Positions 42,942 through 54,814 of a DNA stretch of 64,000 bases are shown here, in pieces. Source of the stretch: Sialis fuliginosa (Eukaryota > Arthropoda > Insecta > Megaloptera > Sialidae); NCBI GenBank assembly GCA_961205875.1, contig OY540809.1, forward strand, positions 14,582,267-14,646,266. The letters run 5' to 3'. The notes under the pieces are model-generated. The model saw nothing but the letters and a program-made list of their open reading frames with translations, did not search any database and was not told the origin of the DNA. Position 1 is the first letter of the stretch. Every line of letters starts with the position of its first letter. A program made the position numbers and the translations under genes.

Positions 42942-43111
42942 CCCTTTAACTGCGGCTGTCGTCAATAGACGACAAACCGAAACATTTGCGAGAAACGGCT
43001 ATTGCCAATAAGCAATTTGATGAATTTTGCAGTTACGGTTGTCGCTTTTTGATAATTTTTTATATACGTTTAGAGAGACAGTTTTGTGAATGTATTTCAG
43101 TAGTTAAAGAG
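42942..43111. mobile_element. piggyBac-type MITE (170 bp, TTAA target)
   Basis: CCCTTTAACTGC begins and the inverse ends with GTAGTTAAAGAG; TTAA is present at both flanks (42938-42941, 43112-43115). Characteristic piggyBac termini. Confidence 0.78.
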
Positions 43112-43254
43112 TTAAATATGTAATAACGGATAATACATTTTTTCACTTTTAATCATTTACAAATACAGTGTATACAAATAGTTAATAATATAATAGTAGT
43201 GACGTTAAATATAAATAAAAACAAACTTGTTCGTCTAAATGTCAAAATTTATTC

Positions 43255-43305
43255 AAGAAAAGGTAATCGCAAGCTTTCGATTCACAGAATTATCGTCAGG
43301 CTAAA
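43255..43305 (-). ncRNA. hammerhead-like motif (Penelope-type)
   Basis: Minus strand: CTGACGA, a small stem ATTC/GAAT, then GAAAG. This is the type of hammerhead core reported in Penelope-like elements. Stem I and III pairing is not convincing here, so only a candidate. Confidence 0.4.
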
Positions 43306-43633
43306 ATATAACAAATAACAATTAAATACAATTAATATAATGCAAAATATTGATATTTTAAAATAAAAATTCAGAAATATACCTATTAATAAAGATTTAA
43401 ATGTGAGAAAGATGTTGTTGAGATAACAACATCTTTCTCAACACATATAGTGTTTTTTATTACATTTATTCAGTAAACAACAATTTTTATCGTTTTTGTG
43501 AGGTATTACTTAAAAATAAAGAACTCGTTGGGCTGAAATTGTGCCTACCCATTTCATAAAAATATTAAAAATTAAAAAAAATCATTATTTACTGAAATTT
43601 AAGAAATTACGTCTATAACAAGCTAATTTGCAA

Positions 43634-44481
43634 CTATGCGAGAGGAAATAAATAAACATCTAAAATATTGGGACACAATTTTAATATCGCTCTAAGCGTC
43701 GACTTTTCAATTTTATTCCCCCCCAAATAAAACTCTTGAAGTCTTCTCAGTGGCTTCAAAGCAGGGTAATTCATTTCTACAATTTGGTTATTCCGTATAT
43801 CCAATTTCCGCAAGTTAGTAAAACCAAAAGACATGTTTTCATCTAATTTTGTGAAACGATTATTCAACAGATATAATTATTTTAAATAAACCTTGTTCCT
43901 CTAAAAGCACCACTTTCTATAGTTTCTATATCATTCCAACCTAAAAATAACTGTCTAAGTTGTACTAGTCCAGTGAAAGTATCTCTGTAATATAATATTA
44001 GTTATAGAATTCCGTTCTATATTTAATGTAGTAAGCACAGACGTTTTTGAAAATGCTATTGGAGTGATCGCTTCGATACCACAGTTATTTAAATATAATA
44101 TTCTAAAGTTTACTAATCCTTCAAGTGTCATTCTGCTTATGTTAAAATTTATCTGGATTCTATCTATCGATAGTTCTTCTAAATGGGTCATGTTTGTGAA
44201 CGCATAGTTACTTATTTGACTTATATGACTTTCGGTAATTGCAAACATTTTTAAATATTTCACGATTTAAGTCACCGCTATTGATATCTCCCCAAAGACA
44301 ATAAGCGCATGAAATATATTCATGTTGAACGTTTAATTCTTTAGCTATTGCAAATAATACGTCCTTGTATATATATCGAAGCAACTAAATTTGTTTTAAA
44401 ACCGAAACATGGTATTAATGGGTCTGATAGAGAATATCCGCAGAAAAGAAGAAGAATTAATGCACTGTAGATGGCTTTCAT
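43634..44481 (-). pseudogene. LRR pseudogene C4 (several frame breaks)
   Basis: The ATG at 44481 follows a normal acceptor and the signal peptide is recognisable, but the frame fails after about 30 residues. Two further open pieces (43955-44263 and 43634-43867) carry the middle and last LRRs with the C-block EFYLGGNK tail. Breaks lie near 44270 and 43870-43990. A candidate 5'UTR intron (44492-44945) has a GTAAG donor. Confidence 0.75.
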
Positions 44482-44499
44482 GGTGTCAGTTCTAAAAAA

Positions 44500-46250
44500 A
44501 ATCAAAGTTTATATAAAAATATATATAAATTTGCAGATTTGCAGTTTTTAGGGTTTTATTGAAGTCGGTTTTATTTTATTCAAGCGGTCTTGAATAAAAA
44601 AAAATCGTTTTCCTATAGACTTGGTCACTGTGATGACGACTTTTTTTTCTAATCGGTTTATTAGTTTTTGAGCAATCGCTGGTATAAGGTCGAAAAAAGT
44701 CGTTTCGAGAAAAACGCGTTTAAAGTTTTCTAAGGGTTATAACCGGCCACGAATCGGAATTTTAACATATTTTTGAATATGTATACTTAAAAAAATGTAA
44801 ATAATCAAATTTTTTGACCCGTCACAGTGGCTTTACTCCTTAAGCTAGATAAAAAGCCTAAATTATATAGTTTTATAATATTTTTTAAAATTCTATAGGT
44901 TTCTACTCAAATATACACCTACAAAATTTAATTAAAAATACTTACATGTATAATACCTATATATCTGCAATGAATTAACAATAGAAATAATCCCCAATGA
45001 TATACTAATTGTTTTTTTGCTTCACTGATGATAAAAAAGTGCTTAAAACATTATAGCTTAATTAATGAACAAATGTGAGTTTTACTGTCATTAGCCGACA
45101 TATTTCGATTGAATTACTTAATTGTACATATGTATATAATACTTAAGTAATTTAAAATGATTTTATTCAGTTTAAATACAATACAATAAACACATGCAAT
45201 TCAAAATAATTACTTTAATATTTATTTACTGTCATTGATTATATATTTCTATAACATGATACACTACACATCCTTGGTGTTTTTGGAAAACGTTTCGTTG
45301 CTTAATAGCTCTAATTAGTTGACTGAGAAAAATTAATGTCAATGTATGATAAAAAATAAGTATGGGGAGGACTCATACACTTTTAGCGTTCATACAGATG
45401 GATTAATAAATGTGCTAACGTAACTACGAAAATATGTGTAACACCAATAGATGGTACTGATCACCTACCACAACATATCAACAGTTTCAATCTTTAAATT
45501 GTCATATTGATGGTTATTTTCAATGCGTGGAAGTAATTTTGGTGCGTTGTCGAAAATATTTTAACAGTAACAAATTGTGTTTTTTTTGAATGGATTAGTG
45601 TTATTTTATATGTATAACAGTTATATTTGTAATGTTGATTTCATTTTTAAATATTTCCAATCTTTTCATACAAATTTTTTACTCGGGAAGTGTTCATACA
45701 ATAAAAACGAGGAGGTTTTTAAGGAACCATTCGATCGTTTTTATCGATCTTATGACCGACTAACGTCTTTTATTATCGTCCAAAATGATTTATAATGGTT
45801 AATTGGCTAATTTAATAATATTATTATATTTACTATTCAGTCATCATAAACTATAGATTAATATTAAATCTCTGAAATATATTTTTCGTTCTGAGCTATA
45901 TTAAAACTTTCATTAAGATGTATGAATATTTTTTTTTTGTATTATTCCTCTCTGACACGTGTATCAAGGGTCCCCGGAGTCGGGGTGATTTAATACAGTT
46001 AAAATTTTTTTCTTCAAAACATGAAATTTATACTTAACAACAAATAATGTTGTTATATTATGTACAAAGGACCAAACTTCCAGTGTAAACAACTTTTGTT
46101 TTGATTTTGTTATACAAAAAATTTATATTTTATTAAAAATGTATGAACCCTCCCCAACTCCACCTATTTAAAATATTTTATGTTAAATAAACTTAATTTC
46201 AGTTCACGACAGAGAATAAAGAAAGCTCACTAATATTCAGACAAAACTGT
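44500..46250. other. C4 upstream region, no gene seen
   Basis: Contains the C4 intron and first-exon side up to about 44960, a degraded repeat-F fragment near 44565-44600 (gaagtcggttttatttta), and otherwise A/T-rich sequence. The 72-residue frame at 45577-45795 has no domain. Confidence 0.4.
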
Positions 46251-46254
46251 AATA

Positions 46255-46445
46255 TCATCCAGCAAGTTGATTGCTCTGCACATCCAATATTCGCAAGTTA
46301 GTCAATCCAAAAAACATGTTTTCATCCAATTTGGTTAAACGATTTTTTAACAAATATAATTCTTCTAGTAATACTGCTGCTCTAAATACTCCACTGTCAA
46401 TATTCGCTATTTGATTCCAACTGAAATCTAATATTTTGAGTTATA
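46255..46445 (-). pseudogene. LRR relic, last recognisable member of the cluster
   Basis: The minus strand reads about 60 codons similar to C2 (FRxAxxLEELYLLxNRLTxL and LTNLRILDVQ-type units) with no start or end. It marks the right limit of the cluster. Confidence 0.65.
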
Positions 46446-46580
46446 AATATAATAAATCATAAGTTAATTCTTGCAAGTTTTGTTAGGTTATATTTTTTGT
46501 ACAATTTACTTTTGATCAATTCCATCAAAATTTTTTTGTATAAATAAGTAACACAAACCAAAAAAATATATAAATAGAAG

Positions 46581-46614
46581 ATGAATGTGTGTGTGGTTTG
46601 TGTGTGTTCGTGTG

Positions 46615-46646
<32 letters not shown>

Positions 46647-46650
46647 CGAG
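46581..46650. repeat. (GT)n microsatellite
   Basis: About 65 bases of GT with some GC. The open frames translating it (VCVCV or HTHTH) are artefacts. Confidence 0.9.
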
Positions 46651-46870
46651 TACCTGAGGGAACAATGCGCGCGTTTCCCGTTGGCGCGGTGCGTTTTGTA
46701 TGCTTGCCGCGCGATAAATCCCGCGACTATCCGGCCTGCATACAATGGTGGGCGCCGCGCGGACAACAATAGCTCATCCGAGAGCACACTCGTAAGGTCA
46801 CAACCGACTGCCGGTGGGACTGTGAGCGCAGGAGTATCCCTACAGGCCCGGGCCTAGCGGGGCCCTCATC
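46648..46870. other. isolated GC-rich block
   Basis: About 220 bases with a base composition far richer in G+C than the rest of the window (blocks such as cgcgcgtttcccgttggcgc and ggcccgggcctagcggggcc). No coding or RNA structure recognised; the ending ctacaggcccgggcctag is reminiscent of repeat termini in insects. Possibly part of a transposon. Confidence 0.55.
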
Positions 46871-47136
46871 TCTAACAAACAAAGGGGTAAAAAAATATGT
46901 TTAAATCAGTAAAAAATTGTTTGATTTTTTTTATAATCGTGAAGCCTTTCACTATAGCGTAATGTAGAGTCTAGCCAGTGGTTTTAAAACTTTTTAGAAT
47001 GTACTCAAGTGTACCGTGTTTTATTTTAGCGAGCTAGTGAATAAAATGACCTCGACGCGTTTTAAAATACGACAGGTTTTCAAGATGAAACGCTAAGTAA
47101 AGTGTGCAAATGAGAGAGTGAATAGTATATGTATAA

Positions 47137-47954
47137 TGCCCGTTTGCACCGTACTAGTTAAGTCTGGCTTAAACTTAAGTCAATCTTAAGACAACGATTT
47201 TTGTTGCACCGTTCTCCACAATTTCTTAAGTCTATCTTAAATCTAAGTCCTTGCTAGCGAGGACTTAAGTCAAACTTAAAGTAAGGAACCAATAGGAATC
47301 AAGCGTTTGCGCATGGTCTACATCGACAAACGACATACTTTGTACATAACCTGAACATTACTGCATAACCTATAAACGTCTGTCACATAGTTCTGTTTCT
47401 TTGTGTTAAGTATTATTTGTTTTGTGTTGAATTCAATCATGGATATTTGAATGCACGATATTTTTGAGGACGATTTAGATATTATAGACATTATTGAGTT
47501 TGGCTTTCCAAGACTGAATTATACCCGTTCAAATTATTTTAATGATATGGATGAATATAATTTTTATTGATGGTTTCGTTTGATGACTATTATAAATATG
47601 TATAAATAAATAAAAATACTTTAAATTATTATTTCATTTTTTTAATGTTTCCTTTTATATATCTTATGTCTAGTAAATACATTTCTCTTTTGAAATTATG
47701 TTCCTCTGTTTTGAATTTCGACTAAAATATGTGTTTGACAGATGCGTTTTTGAAAAAACAGCCTCTTGATGTAAGTACACAAACGTAAGATATAAAAAGT
47801 TACTAGATTTTTACAGTGTTGTCATGTTTAACGGTTTTATAGTTAAGCATGATGGCTTGGGAGACGGTGCAAACGAAACAAAACTTAAGCTTTGCTCAAA
47901 CTTAATCCAAACTTAGCTAAGCCTGACTTAAGATTAATACGGTGCAAACGGGCA
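47137..47954. mobile_element. non-autonomous PIF/Harbinger element (818 bp)
   Basis: Termini TGCCCGTTTGCACCGTA and inverse, flanked by TAA at 47134-47136 and 47955-47957. Both ends contain internal copies of cttaagtc/gacttaag blocks. It carries a short transposase N-terminal remnant (47451-47570). Confidence 0.8.
47451..47570 (+). pseudogene. remnant of Harbinger transposase N-terminus (39 codons)
   Basis: Reads an acidic start, then IIEFGFPRLNYTRSNYFNDMD and a stop; a short WFRL follows it in the same frame. The FPR...R.NYF..MDEYNF..(stop)..FRL pattern matches the start of HARBI1-like transposases as I know them. The rest of the gene, with catalytic residues, is absent. Confidence 0.55.
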
Positions 47955-48771
47955 TAAGAGTATATGTCAGTTTAAGTCGGTGTTGAACTACGTGATTTGT
48001 GGGTCAAAATAACACGTTTGCTTAATAATTTAATATGTTTAGCATTATTTATTTAATTCGCATGGTTAAATAAAATAAACAAAAGAAGTTTCATTTCAAC
48101 CGTGCGCTTATGTGGGTGGTATTTTTTATTTTCACTTTAAACTTTTTTTCTCCCATGTCGCAGCCTTTTTCAGGAATGTTTCTGACAATGGCCACAAAAG
48201 TCTATTAAAGAAAATTCTACATTTATACCTTGTTATTCTTGTCTCTGTAATAATACCTTAATTTATAAAATATTCATCATGTGATCTTAATGTATACATA
48301 TGTATGTAACTGTATATATAACACTTTTCTCAGAATGCTTGTTTGATTTTGAATTCTGACTCCGGATTAACTCCGTATCAAATACCCGTATTTCTCACTG
48401 AAACAAAACTCTGATTAATATTTAATGCCGCGTTCTCTCTCACCGTCTTAATTGTTTGATTCGAACCTGTAATTTTATTTACTTGATGGTACGGTTTTAG
48501 TGTCCGATGAAATTACACCAATTACCTTCAGAACTGACTGACGTCGAGCTCATAATCAAATAAATAATTACTCAACTAAGTATTCAGACATTTTAATTAC
48601 ATATTCGTATTAACTTAACGGTCGATTTCACTTTCGGATTTTAATTTAGGGTGCGATGTTAATTGTAGGACCTTTTTAATGGTTTTAATTACGTGAAGAA
48701 TGATTTTTGAACCCCCCCCCCTCCTCCCGCATTACAAATTCTTTTGAAAATTTTTATATACATAATAAAAC

Positions 48772-49463
48772 ATCTACCAAGTAAATTCACTGTGCTTCAT
48801 CGTGCTAAATTCACCAAAGGTAGTGAATTATTGAACAATTTAAATAAAAACCGATAGTGTTCAGATAAATTGCCTAATATTGATTAACCATTTATTTTTT
48901 TATACAATTTTACAAAAAAATATTAGTTCGAATTTTTTTTTATGACGCACCTGAATATTTTTTCGAATATTTTTAATTTTCTGAGAATTTCTATCTTAAA
49001 TGATTTTATGTGACGTCAAAATGAAATTTTTCAATCAAATTGAGATAAATCTTTGTAAGGGAATATTTTACAACAAACGTTGTCGACATATTATATTATA
49101 GGAAATTGAATGCTCTACAAAAAAATTCTATATAATTTTACGTAACATGTGTCGTTCTCGAGATATCTTGAAAAAATAAATATTTTTAGATGTCAACCCT
49201 CTCCCTTACACACGATTTTGATGATTTGAAATGAGACCGTCCTGAACCCAAACCCAACCATCCAACCAAGTTTTATTAATATCGGTACAGTTGTTCATGA
49301 GTTATGCGTGTGACAAGGATTCATGGGACAGACAACAGACACACAGACACGGAACGAAAAGTGTTTGTCTTGACCTGAAACGGAATGATGAATTTAAAAT
49401 TTTGAAATCGGTGAACATTTTTTTTTGTCTCATTCTAAAACATTCACAAAGCTTCTCTCTTTA
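48772..49463 (+). repeat. dispersed repeat R1, copy 2
   Basis: Matches 3110-3932 in inverse orientation from ctaccaagtaaatt through aaccaaaccc and the cagacacagac microsatellite to acaaagcttctc. The microsatellite is much shorter here. Confidence 0.7.
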
Positions 49464-50250
49464 AAAAGATAGAACATGGATGTCATGTATGATTTTTCAT
49501 ACCGTTAATTTAATTAGAATTTTTATATATTTTTTAAATTTTAACATCCAAAACTGGTTTCAAATGGATATTTGACTAAACATTAAAACGTATAATACAT
49601 ACTTGTTTCTTTCTCTCGAAAATACTGCATAACAGTGTCCATTCTAATAATATAGACCTGAAGAATTGTAATTAAATAACATAAATATCATATGCAAGAG
49701 AAAAATGATATAAGTAACATAAAAAAAGTGTAAGACGAAAGCCGTTGACATGAGTGATGATAAACCGATGAAATTTTAATCTTGTTAAAAGGCCGGCCAA
49801 GTGCAGCTGTGATATTTATACGGTACATTATCGGAGTTGTAAATGTATGGTTATACTCTCTGGAGTTACGCCAGAATTTATTAAAATAACCGGCTCGTAA
49901 AATGCAGCAAGACGACACTGTTCGCGCCCACTATTCACTTGTTCTCGATTGTCGAATGCTCCACAAATAGATAAATGATTTTATGTTATTCTTCTCGTAA
50001 AGTTACCTACTACCACAATTACTTATATGGATATAAGGCGCTACAGCATCACTCTTCTTGTTTGTGATGGAATATATGTAGGTACATCAAATTATAGAGT
50101 AATTTTATTTTATTTCAGACTAGAATCACCCCCCTCTTTCCTTTTCTACGTATGTACATTTCTTCTCTTAACTATTTATTTTTATTATGTACATATATTT
50201 CTTTTTTGACTATTTATTAAAATAAGTTAGTAATATTAGTATAATAGGTT
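49464..50250. other. gene-free spacer
   Basis: A fragment of the 39.4-kb tandem duplication family lies at 49455-49505. The 76-residue minus frame (49688-49918) and 60-residue plus frame (50027-50209) have no supported feature. Confidence 0.4.
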
Positions 50251-50261
50251 ATATTTATAAT

Positions 50262-51040
50262 TCACAGGCGCATTGAACCCGGTGTTACCCGGGGATATGA
50301 ATTAAATCTGCAATAAACCTATTTAACGTTATTTCCACTTATCGCTAACTATTTATTTAGCGCACGCAAAGATACCTCTCCGACGATTGTTTTTTCCGAC
50401 TTTATGAAACTTACACAAAATATCAACAAATTGTACACCTAAACCTTCCTCATGAATGTTGTCAAACATTCGTTCTATAAGTGAAAACCGAAATAAAATC
50501 CGTTCAGTAGTTTAATACTAAGGTACTGGCACCAGTGTTGGCTTCACATCTTACAATATCGGCCAATAGGTGTCAAAATGGTGGACATTTAAACTAATTA
50601 TTAGTGTAATCTATCTATTTATTAATTATTATATTATCATAGCACCTGATTTACATTGTTTACAATTTTACCATTCTTTATTTTATAACAATCGTGTCAT
50701 CGAACTTATTATCTTGTAATTATTAGCAAGTATCCATTACTGGGCGCCCATCACTGGGTTTACTTTTTCCATTACTGGAGAAAAAATATAAACAAAAGAA
50801 AAGGCTATAATTTAAAAAATAAATCATATTTGCGGACTTTGGTAATTAAATTGATTTAATAAAGAAGTACTTGTTTTATTTGTAATATGAATTCATGGGA
50901 ATTACAAAAAAGAAGCCCATAAATCCCAAAAAGTAGTATACGTAGCTCTTAAAGGATCCAAGACTGGTGTCAGTTCCTTATGTATAGATATAAAATTTGA
51001 AAACCGACGAAACTTTTTTGACTACCACAAACAAAACTAA
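50262..51040. repeat. retroelement-like tail interrupted by repeat G
   Basis: Begins gcgcattgaacccggtgttacccg and continues to ccgttcagtagttta at 50515; after the repeat-G insert it resumes at about 50981 (gtatagatataaaattt). It resembles repeat E in style. Confidence 0.5.
50521..50978. mobile_element. TA-flanked element G, copy 1 (458 bp)
   Basis: Termini AGGTACTGGCACCAGTGTTGG and inverse (right: ccaagactggtgtcagttcct), TA at 50519-50520 and 50979-50980. The interior shares gtgtcaaaatggtggacattt and catatt... with the inverse copy at 57182-57892. Confidence 0.7.
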
Positions 51041-51214
51041 ATGTAGAATCTCATTATCTTACGGTCTGAAACTGAACTACATATACATAACTTTATCTAC
51101 ACATACAAGTACAACATATTATTAGGATAGAATACATACATACATAATACATACATACATATATACATATGTATTAATGCATAAATACATTCGGAGTATT
51201 CATCAAAGGACTCA

Positions 51215-51430
51215 TTACAATGAGTTAATCCGATACACGGGCTTTACTAGGGACAAGTAGGACATGCAGTAGTCACGCCTGAGTGGCGACGCTTCTTCCC
51301 GCGACACATACAGACGGACGGACGGAAGGATGCGCGCTTCCGGTGCAACGTATGCTGCAGCGCTAAGCGTATTACAATTACCACCATCGCTACAGAAAAT
51401 ATCTCTATATGTAGCGACGATGAAAATCAT
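51215..51430. other. short higher-GC patch
   Basis: A 71-residue minus-strand frame spans it but there is no signal peptide, domain or flanking splice context that I trust. Higher sequence complexity than the neighbourhood; purpose unknown. Confidence 0.3.
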
Positions 51431-51479
51431 TAAATTAACTTTTGAAATTTAAATTATATGGTGGGCAATGAAGTCGGTG

Positions 51480-51785
51480 CACCCCCTCCCCCCACCCGCC
51501 CCTCTGTGAAATGTTGATAAATGGCAATTTTATTTAGCTTTGATTTTAAGCGTTCAAGGGGGAAGTTCTCAATTCGACAATATATTTTTTTTAGGTATGT
51601 TGGGGCATAACTCTGACAAATATGTATTGAAATGGACGTTTCTTGTTTGTTTGAAAGAGTATACTCTCAAGGTGGTCCAATATATATTTTATCAAATCTG
51701 GCCATAGAGTTCAAAGATATGCCACTAAAAAGTGAAAAATAAAAACTTTTTAAGAAAAAAGATAAAACTGACTTCAAAAACTGTA
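51480..51785 (+). repeat. repeat F, copy 1
   Basis: ggggcataactctgacaaat, gagtatactctcaaggtgg and ataaaactgacttcaaaaa recur in 54815-55135. Widespread insect repeat style; no coding. Confidence 0.6.
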
Positions 51786-52324
51786 AAATTTCATTAATTA
51801 TATACTTTTCAGTATTTTTAGAGTTTTATTTTCTTCTAAAAAAGTTTTTTTGTTTAAAACGTTTTAAAAATCACATCAAAATAACCGTTTGATTATTATG
51901 ATTATAGCAAATTAAAACTAGTACACGGTAGAATACAATAAAGTAATTAATATTAAATAGCAATATAACACGTAATGATTCATTCCAATCTACGTGAGTT
52001 TAATAACGCAATAAATTATTTACAATTGATATTAGCGTTCAGTGTTTTTTGTTAATTTAATTTTAATTATCATCTTCATTAATAAATGCATAAATCAATT
52101 ATCATTATCAAAATTATACATCAGAAGTAATTACATTTAATATTCACTAAACAAAGAATACATTTGTGAATTATTAATTTAATTTCTTTTCCAATTTAAA
52201 ATATTTATGTATTTTTATTAACTTAATTTTGATGTCCACCTTTTATAAAAATCTAATTTTAAAACATACATTATTGATTTGTTTCGAAAATCTCTCTTTC
52301 CCTAAATTAATATTTTGTATAGAT

Positions 52325-52690
52325 AGTTCCTTTTTTTAACGAGGCTAGTAAATTGGATTGATCTCGATATTAAAATTCGACACGTTTTAAAAAAAAACGC
52401 TAAGAAGAGTGAGACATATGCGCGAGTAGATGTATGAGAGAAAGATGGATGAATAGCGCATGCGTACAAGTCACTTTACGTCGGTTATGCGTGAAAGAGA
52501 GATGAGTAAATGTATAAGAGAAAAATGAATGAATGCGTACACGTGTTTTCTATACGTTTTTTGTGTTAAAATAATACGTTTGATTATTAATTTAATAATC
52601 GTTTATTTATTTAATTCGCATGGTTAATTAAAACAAAATAAGTTTCACTTCAACCGTGCGCTTATGTGGGTGAGGTACACACCACTTTTT
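52325..52690 (+). repeat. repeat D, copy 2
   Basis: Uninterrupted counterpart of 46970-48130 minus its Harbinger insert. Confidence 0.6.
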
Positions 52691-53454
52691 AAAAACAGTT
52701 TTAATTTTCATTTAGATAAAATTTAGGTCACCAATTTTAATTCATAGTTGGCAAATCTAAGTAAATACATATATGTATATTTATAAATAATAAATGGGAA
52801 GCACAATTTTTCTGTTTTAAAACATAAACATTAAATGTTTTGAAGATCTAATAAAGTACAAAAATCTCCATTCTAAAACAGTTAAATTTGTCATATCTCC
52901 AAGGTTTTATGTATGCTAATGTTGAATTTTCTTGTAAGACAATGGATACAAGAGATAAGTTTTCTTGCTGTATATATTAGAACAGCAGTACCTAACATGT
53001 GTCTTCATTATTCGGCAAATCCAAGATTCATTTCGTTAGACTTGATGTCTGTAACAATTAAAGCATTGGATTTTTGTATAAATTAAATTAATGAAATATT
53101 ACTTTTATTTATTTAGTAAATTGTGATTATTCTTCTTATTTTTTATCTTTAAGTTGATATTTCTATGACAAATTGAATTTTGATGCATGCATTTTACTAT
53201 AAAGTATAAAGTTAAGATTTTGTTAAATTTAGTAATTTTTACTCACGAATTACTCACGCCCGGTCACGTTCGTGACACAATTTAATATAATTTGTTATAA
53301 ATTAAGTTTCAAAATATATTTGAGTTGATATTTCTATGAAAATTTGAAATTTAAACCATCTGACAAAAATTATTTGTGTTTTCAATTTCGTCGTTAAAAG
53401 TATGTTTATTATACAGAAAATGATATTAGTTGAAATTTTTAAACCGCAGGCCTG

Positions 53455-53585
53455 TATCTCAAATCGTTCTCGAGATATGGCCTCTCAAAGATTTAGATTT
53501 TTCAAAATTTTAGAGAAAAATAACCGTAAATTGGAATTGATTTTTGTCGACGGATTTGAAATCAACGTGTCAAAATCTAAATAAA
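53455..53585 (+). repeat. repeat C, single-arm copy
   Basis: gatttgaaatcaacgtgtcaaaatctaaat and preceding bases match the arms at 29355-29440. An open frame running through it (53402-53584) is unsupported. Confidence 0.55.
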
Positions 53586-53892
53586 TACAAAACTCATCAA
53601 ATAAAATCAAAAAAGGTACACGAGTACCTATCCATTAACACAAGGGTTAATAGATACAAGATTTAAATATCTTGTACGTTGGGTCACGGCCTTGATCACT
53701 TAACAATCGTTAATTTTGACGTCATTTAAAACGAGACACCTGTATTATATTCTACCATTATTAAACTTCCAAATAAACAGGAATTTTCAATTACTTGAAT
53801 CAATTTAATTACAATTTCCCATATAACGCATACAAAACTCTACGCAATACATTTGAAAACACGATATTTTTTTACAGGGTCCGACCGAACGT

Positions 53893-54175
53893 TATCTATA
53901 CTAATATTATAAATGCGAATGTGTCTCTGTTTCTCTGTTCATGACTAAACTACTGAACTAATCTTGATGAAATTTAGCAGATAGATAACTTGTATCTCAA
54001 TGAAGGACATATATGCTACTTTGTATTTCGAAAAATTTGAGTGTGTGACATTTGTACGCGTGATAGGTTATACTTTTTTGACGTAAGACATCTAGCTTGC
54101 AAATGTTAAACTAAAATCCTATTTTATCGACTATCATAACAGAAATCTGTACCTTAATTCACATAACAGTTAATA
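53893..54175 (-). repeat. dispersed repeat E, inverted copy 2
   Basis: Begins actaatattataaatgcgaatgtgtctc and ends near gactatcataacagaaatctgtacc: the inverse of 22275-22597 and 58742-59062. Confidence 0.65.
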
Positions 54176-54589
54176 TTCAATAATATTTCATTTAATATTA
54201 ATCTACTGTTTTTGTCGATAATAATATACCAGTAAATTCATATATATTATTCAAGCAACATTGCTCAAATTTACGCACCAGATATATTAATTATAATAGG
54301 TATATAATTCAAGTGATTCTGTCTCTCTTTGTGTGTACTCCATTTAATAATATTGACTTGAACTCAGAGTAATAATTCATGTGGGATGAATTGAAATTAT
54401 TTCAATGTCGAGCTCATACCAGTGGTCCTTGTTGATGGAGAATATTCAGATGATATTATAATCCTTATGCACGTATCAACATACAGGATGTACTATCGAG
54501 TGACTTATTTTTAACTGACTTCAAAAAAGGAGGAGGTTCTCAATTCAATACTATTTTATATGTACGAGTATGTATATTTAATATGTATA

Positions 54590-54765
54590 TGCTGGTGAAA
54601 ATTTTGGGTAGGTCCGCGTTCTGTGTTGTCTTCTTGACGACGCGGACGTTTCGGTCGAATCCTATCGGCCATCTTCAGGTCTGGTCTGAACTTAGTTCTT
54701 TGAATTTCGTTTGACTAGCGACTAGTCACTAGTCAAACGGAATTTTTCACCAGCATCTACATCAG
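54590..54765 (-). ncRNA. hammerhead-ribozyme-like motif in a Penelope-type fragment
   Basis: Minus strand: CTGAAGA (54678-54672), an imperfect stem II, GAAAC (54652-54648), then an 8-base perfect stem III formed by 54640-54647 and 54612-54619. This order is that of a hammerhead core. The fragment is bounded by gctggtgaaaatt and its inverse (54749-54763). Stem I is not evident. Confidence 0.45.
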
Positions 54766-54814
54766 CCTGCGGAATACAATATTTCAACATTTTATATGTA
54801 TCTATATATATTTT

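Larger units (their letters stand above)
46970..48130 (+). repeat. repeat D copy 1, interrupted by a Harbinger element
   Basis: The flanks of the insert (46970-47136 and 47958-48130) match 52325-52690: gcgagctagtgaataaa, cgttttaaaa, and aattcgcatggttaa ... tttcaaccgtgcgcttatgtgggtg. Non-coding, class unknown. Confidence 0.6.

Noticed and set aside
46506-46857. Cysteine/histidine-rich open frames
   Set aside because: They read a GT microsatellite and the adjoining GC-rich block, with no conserved domain.
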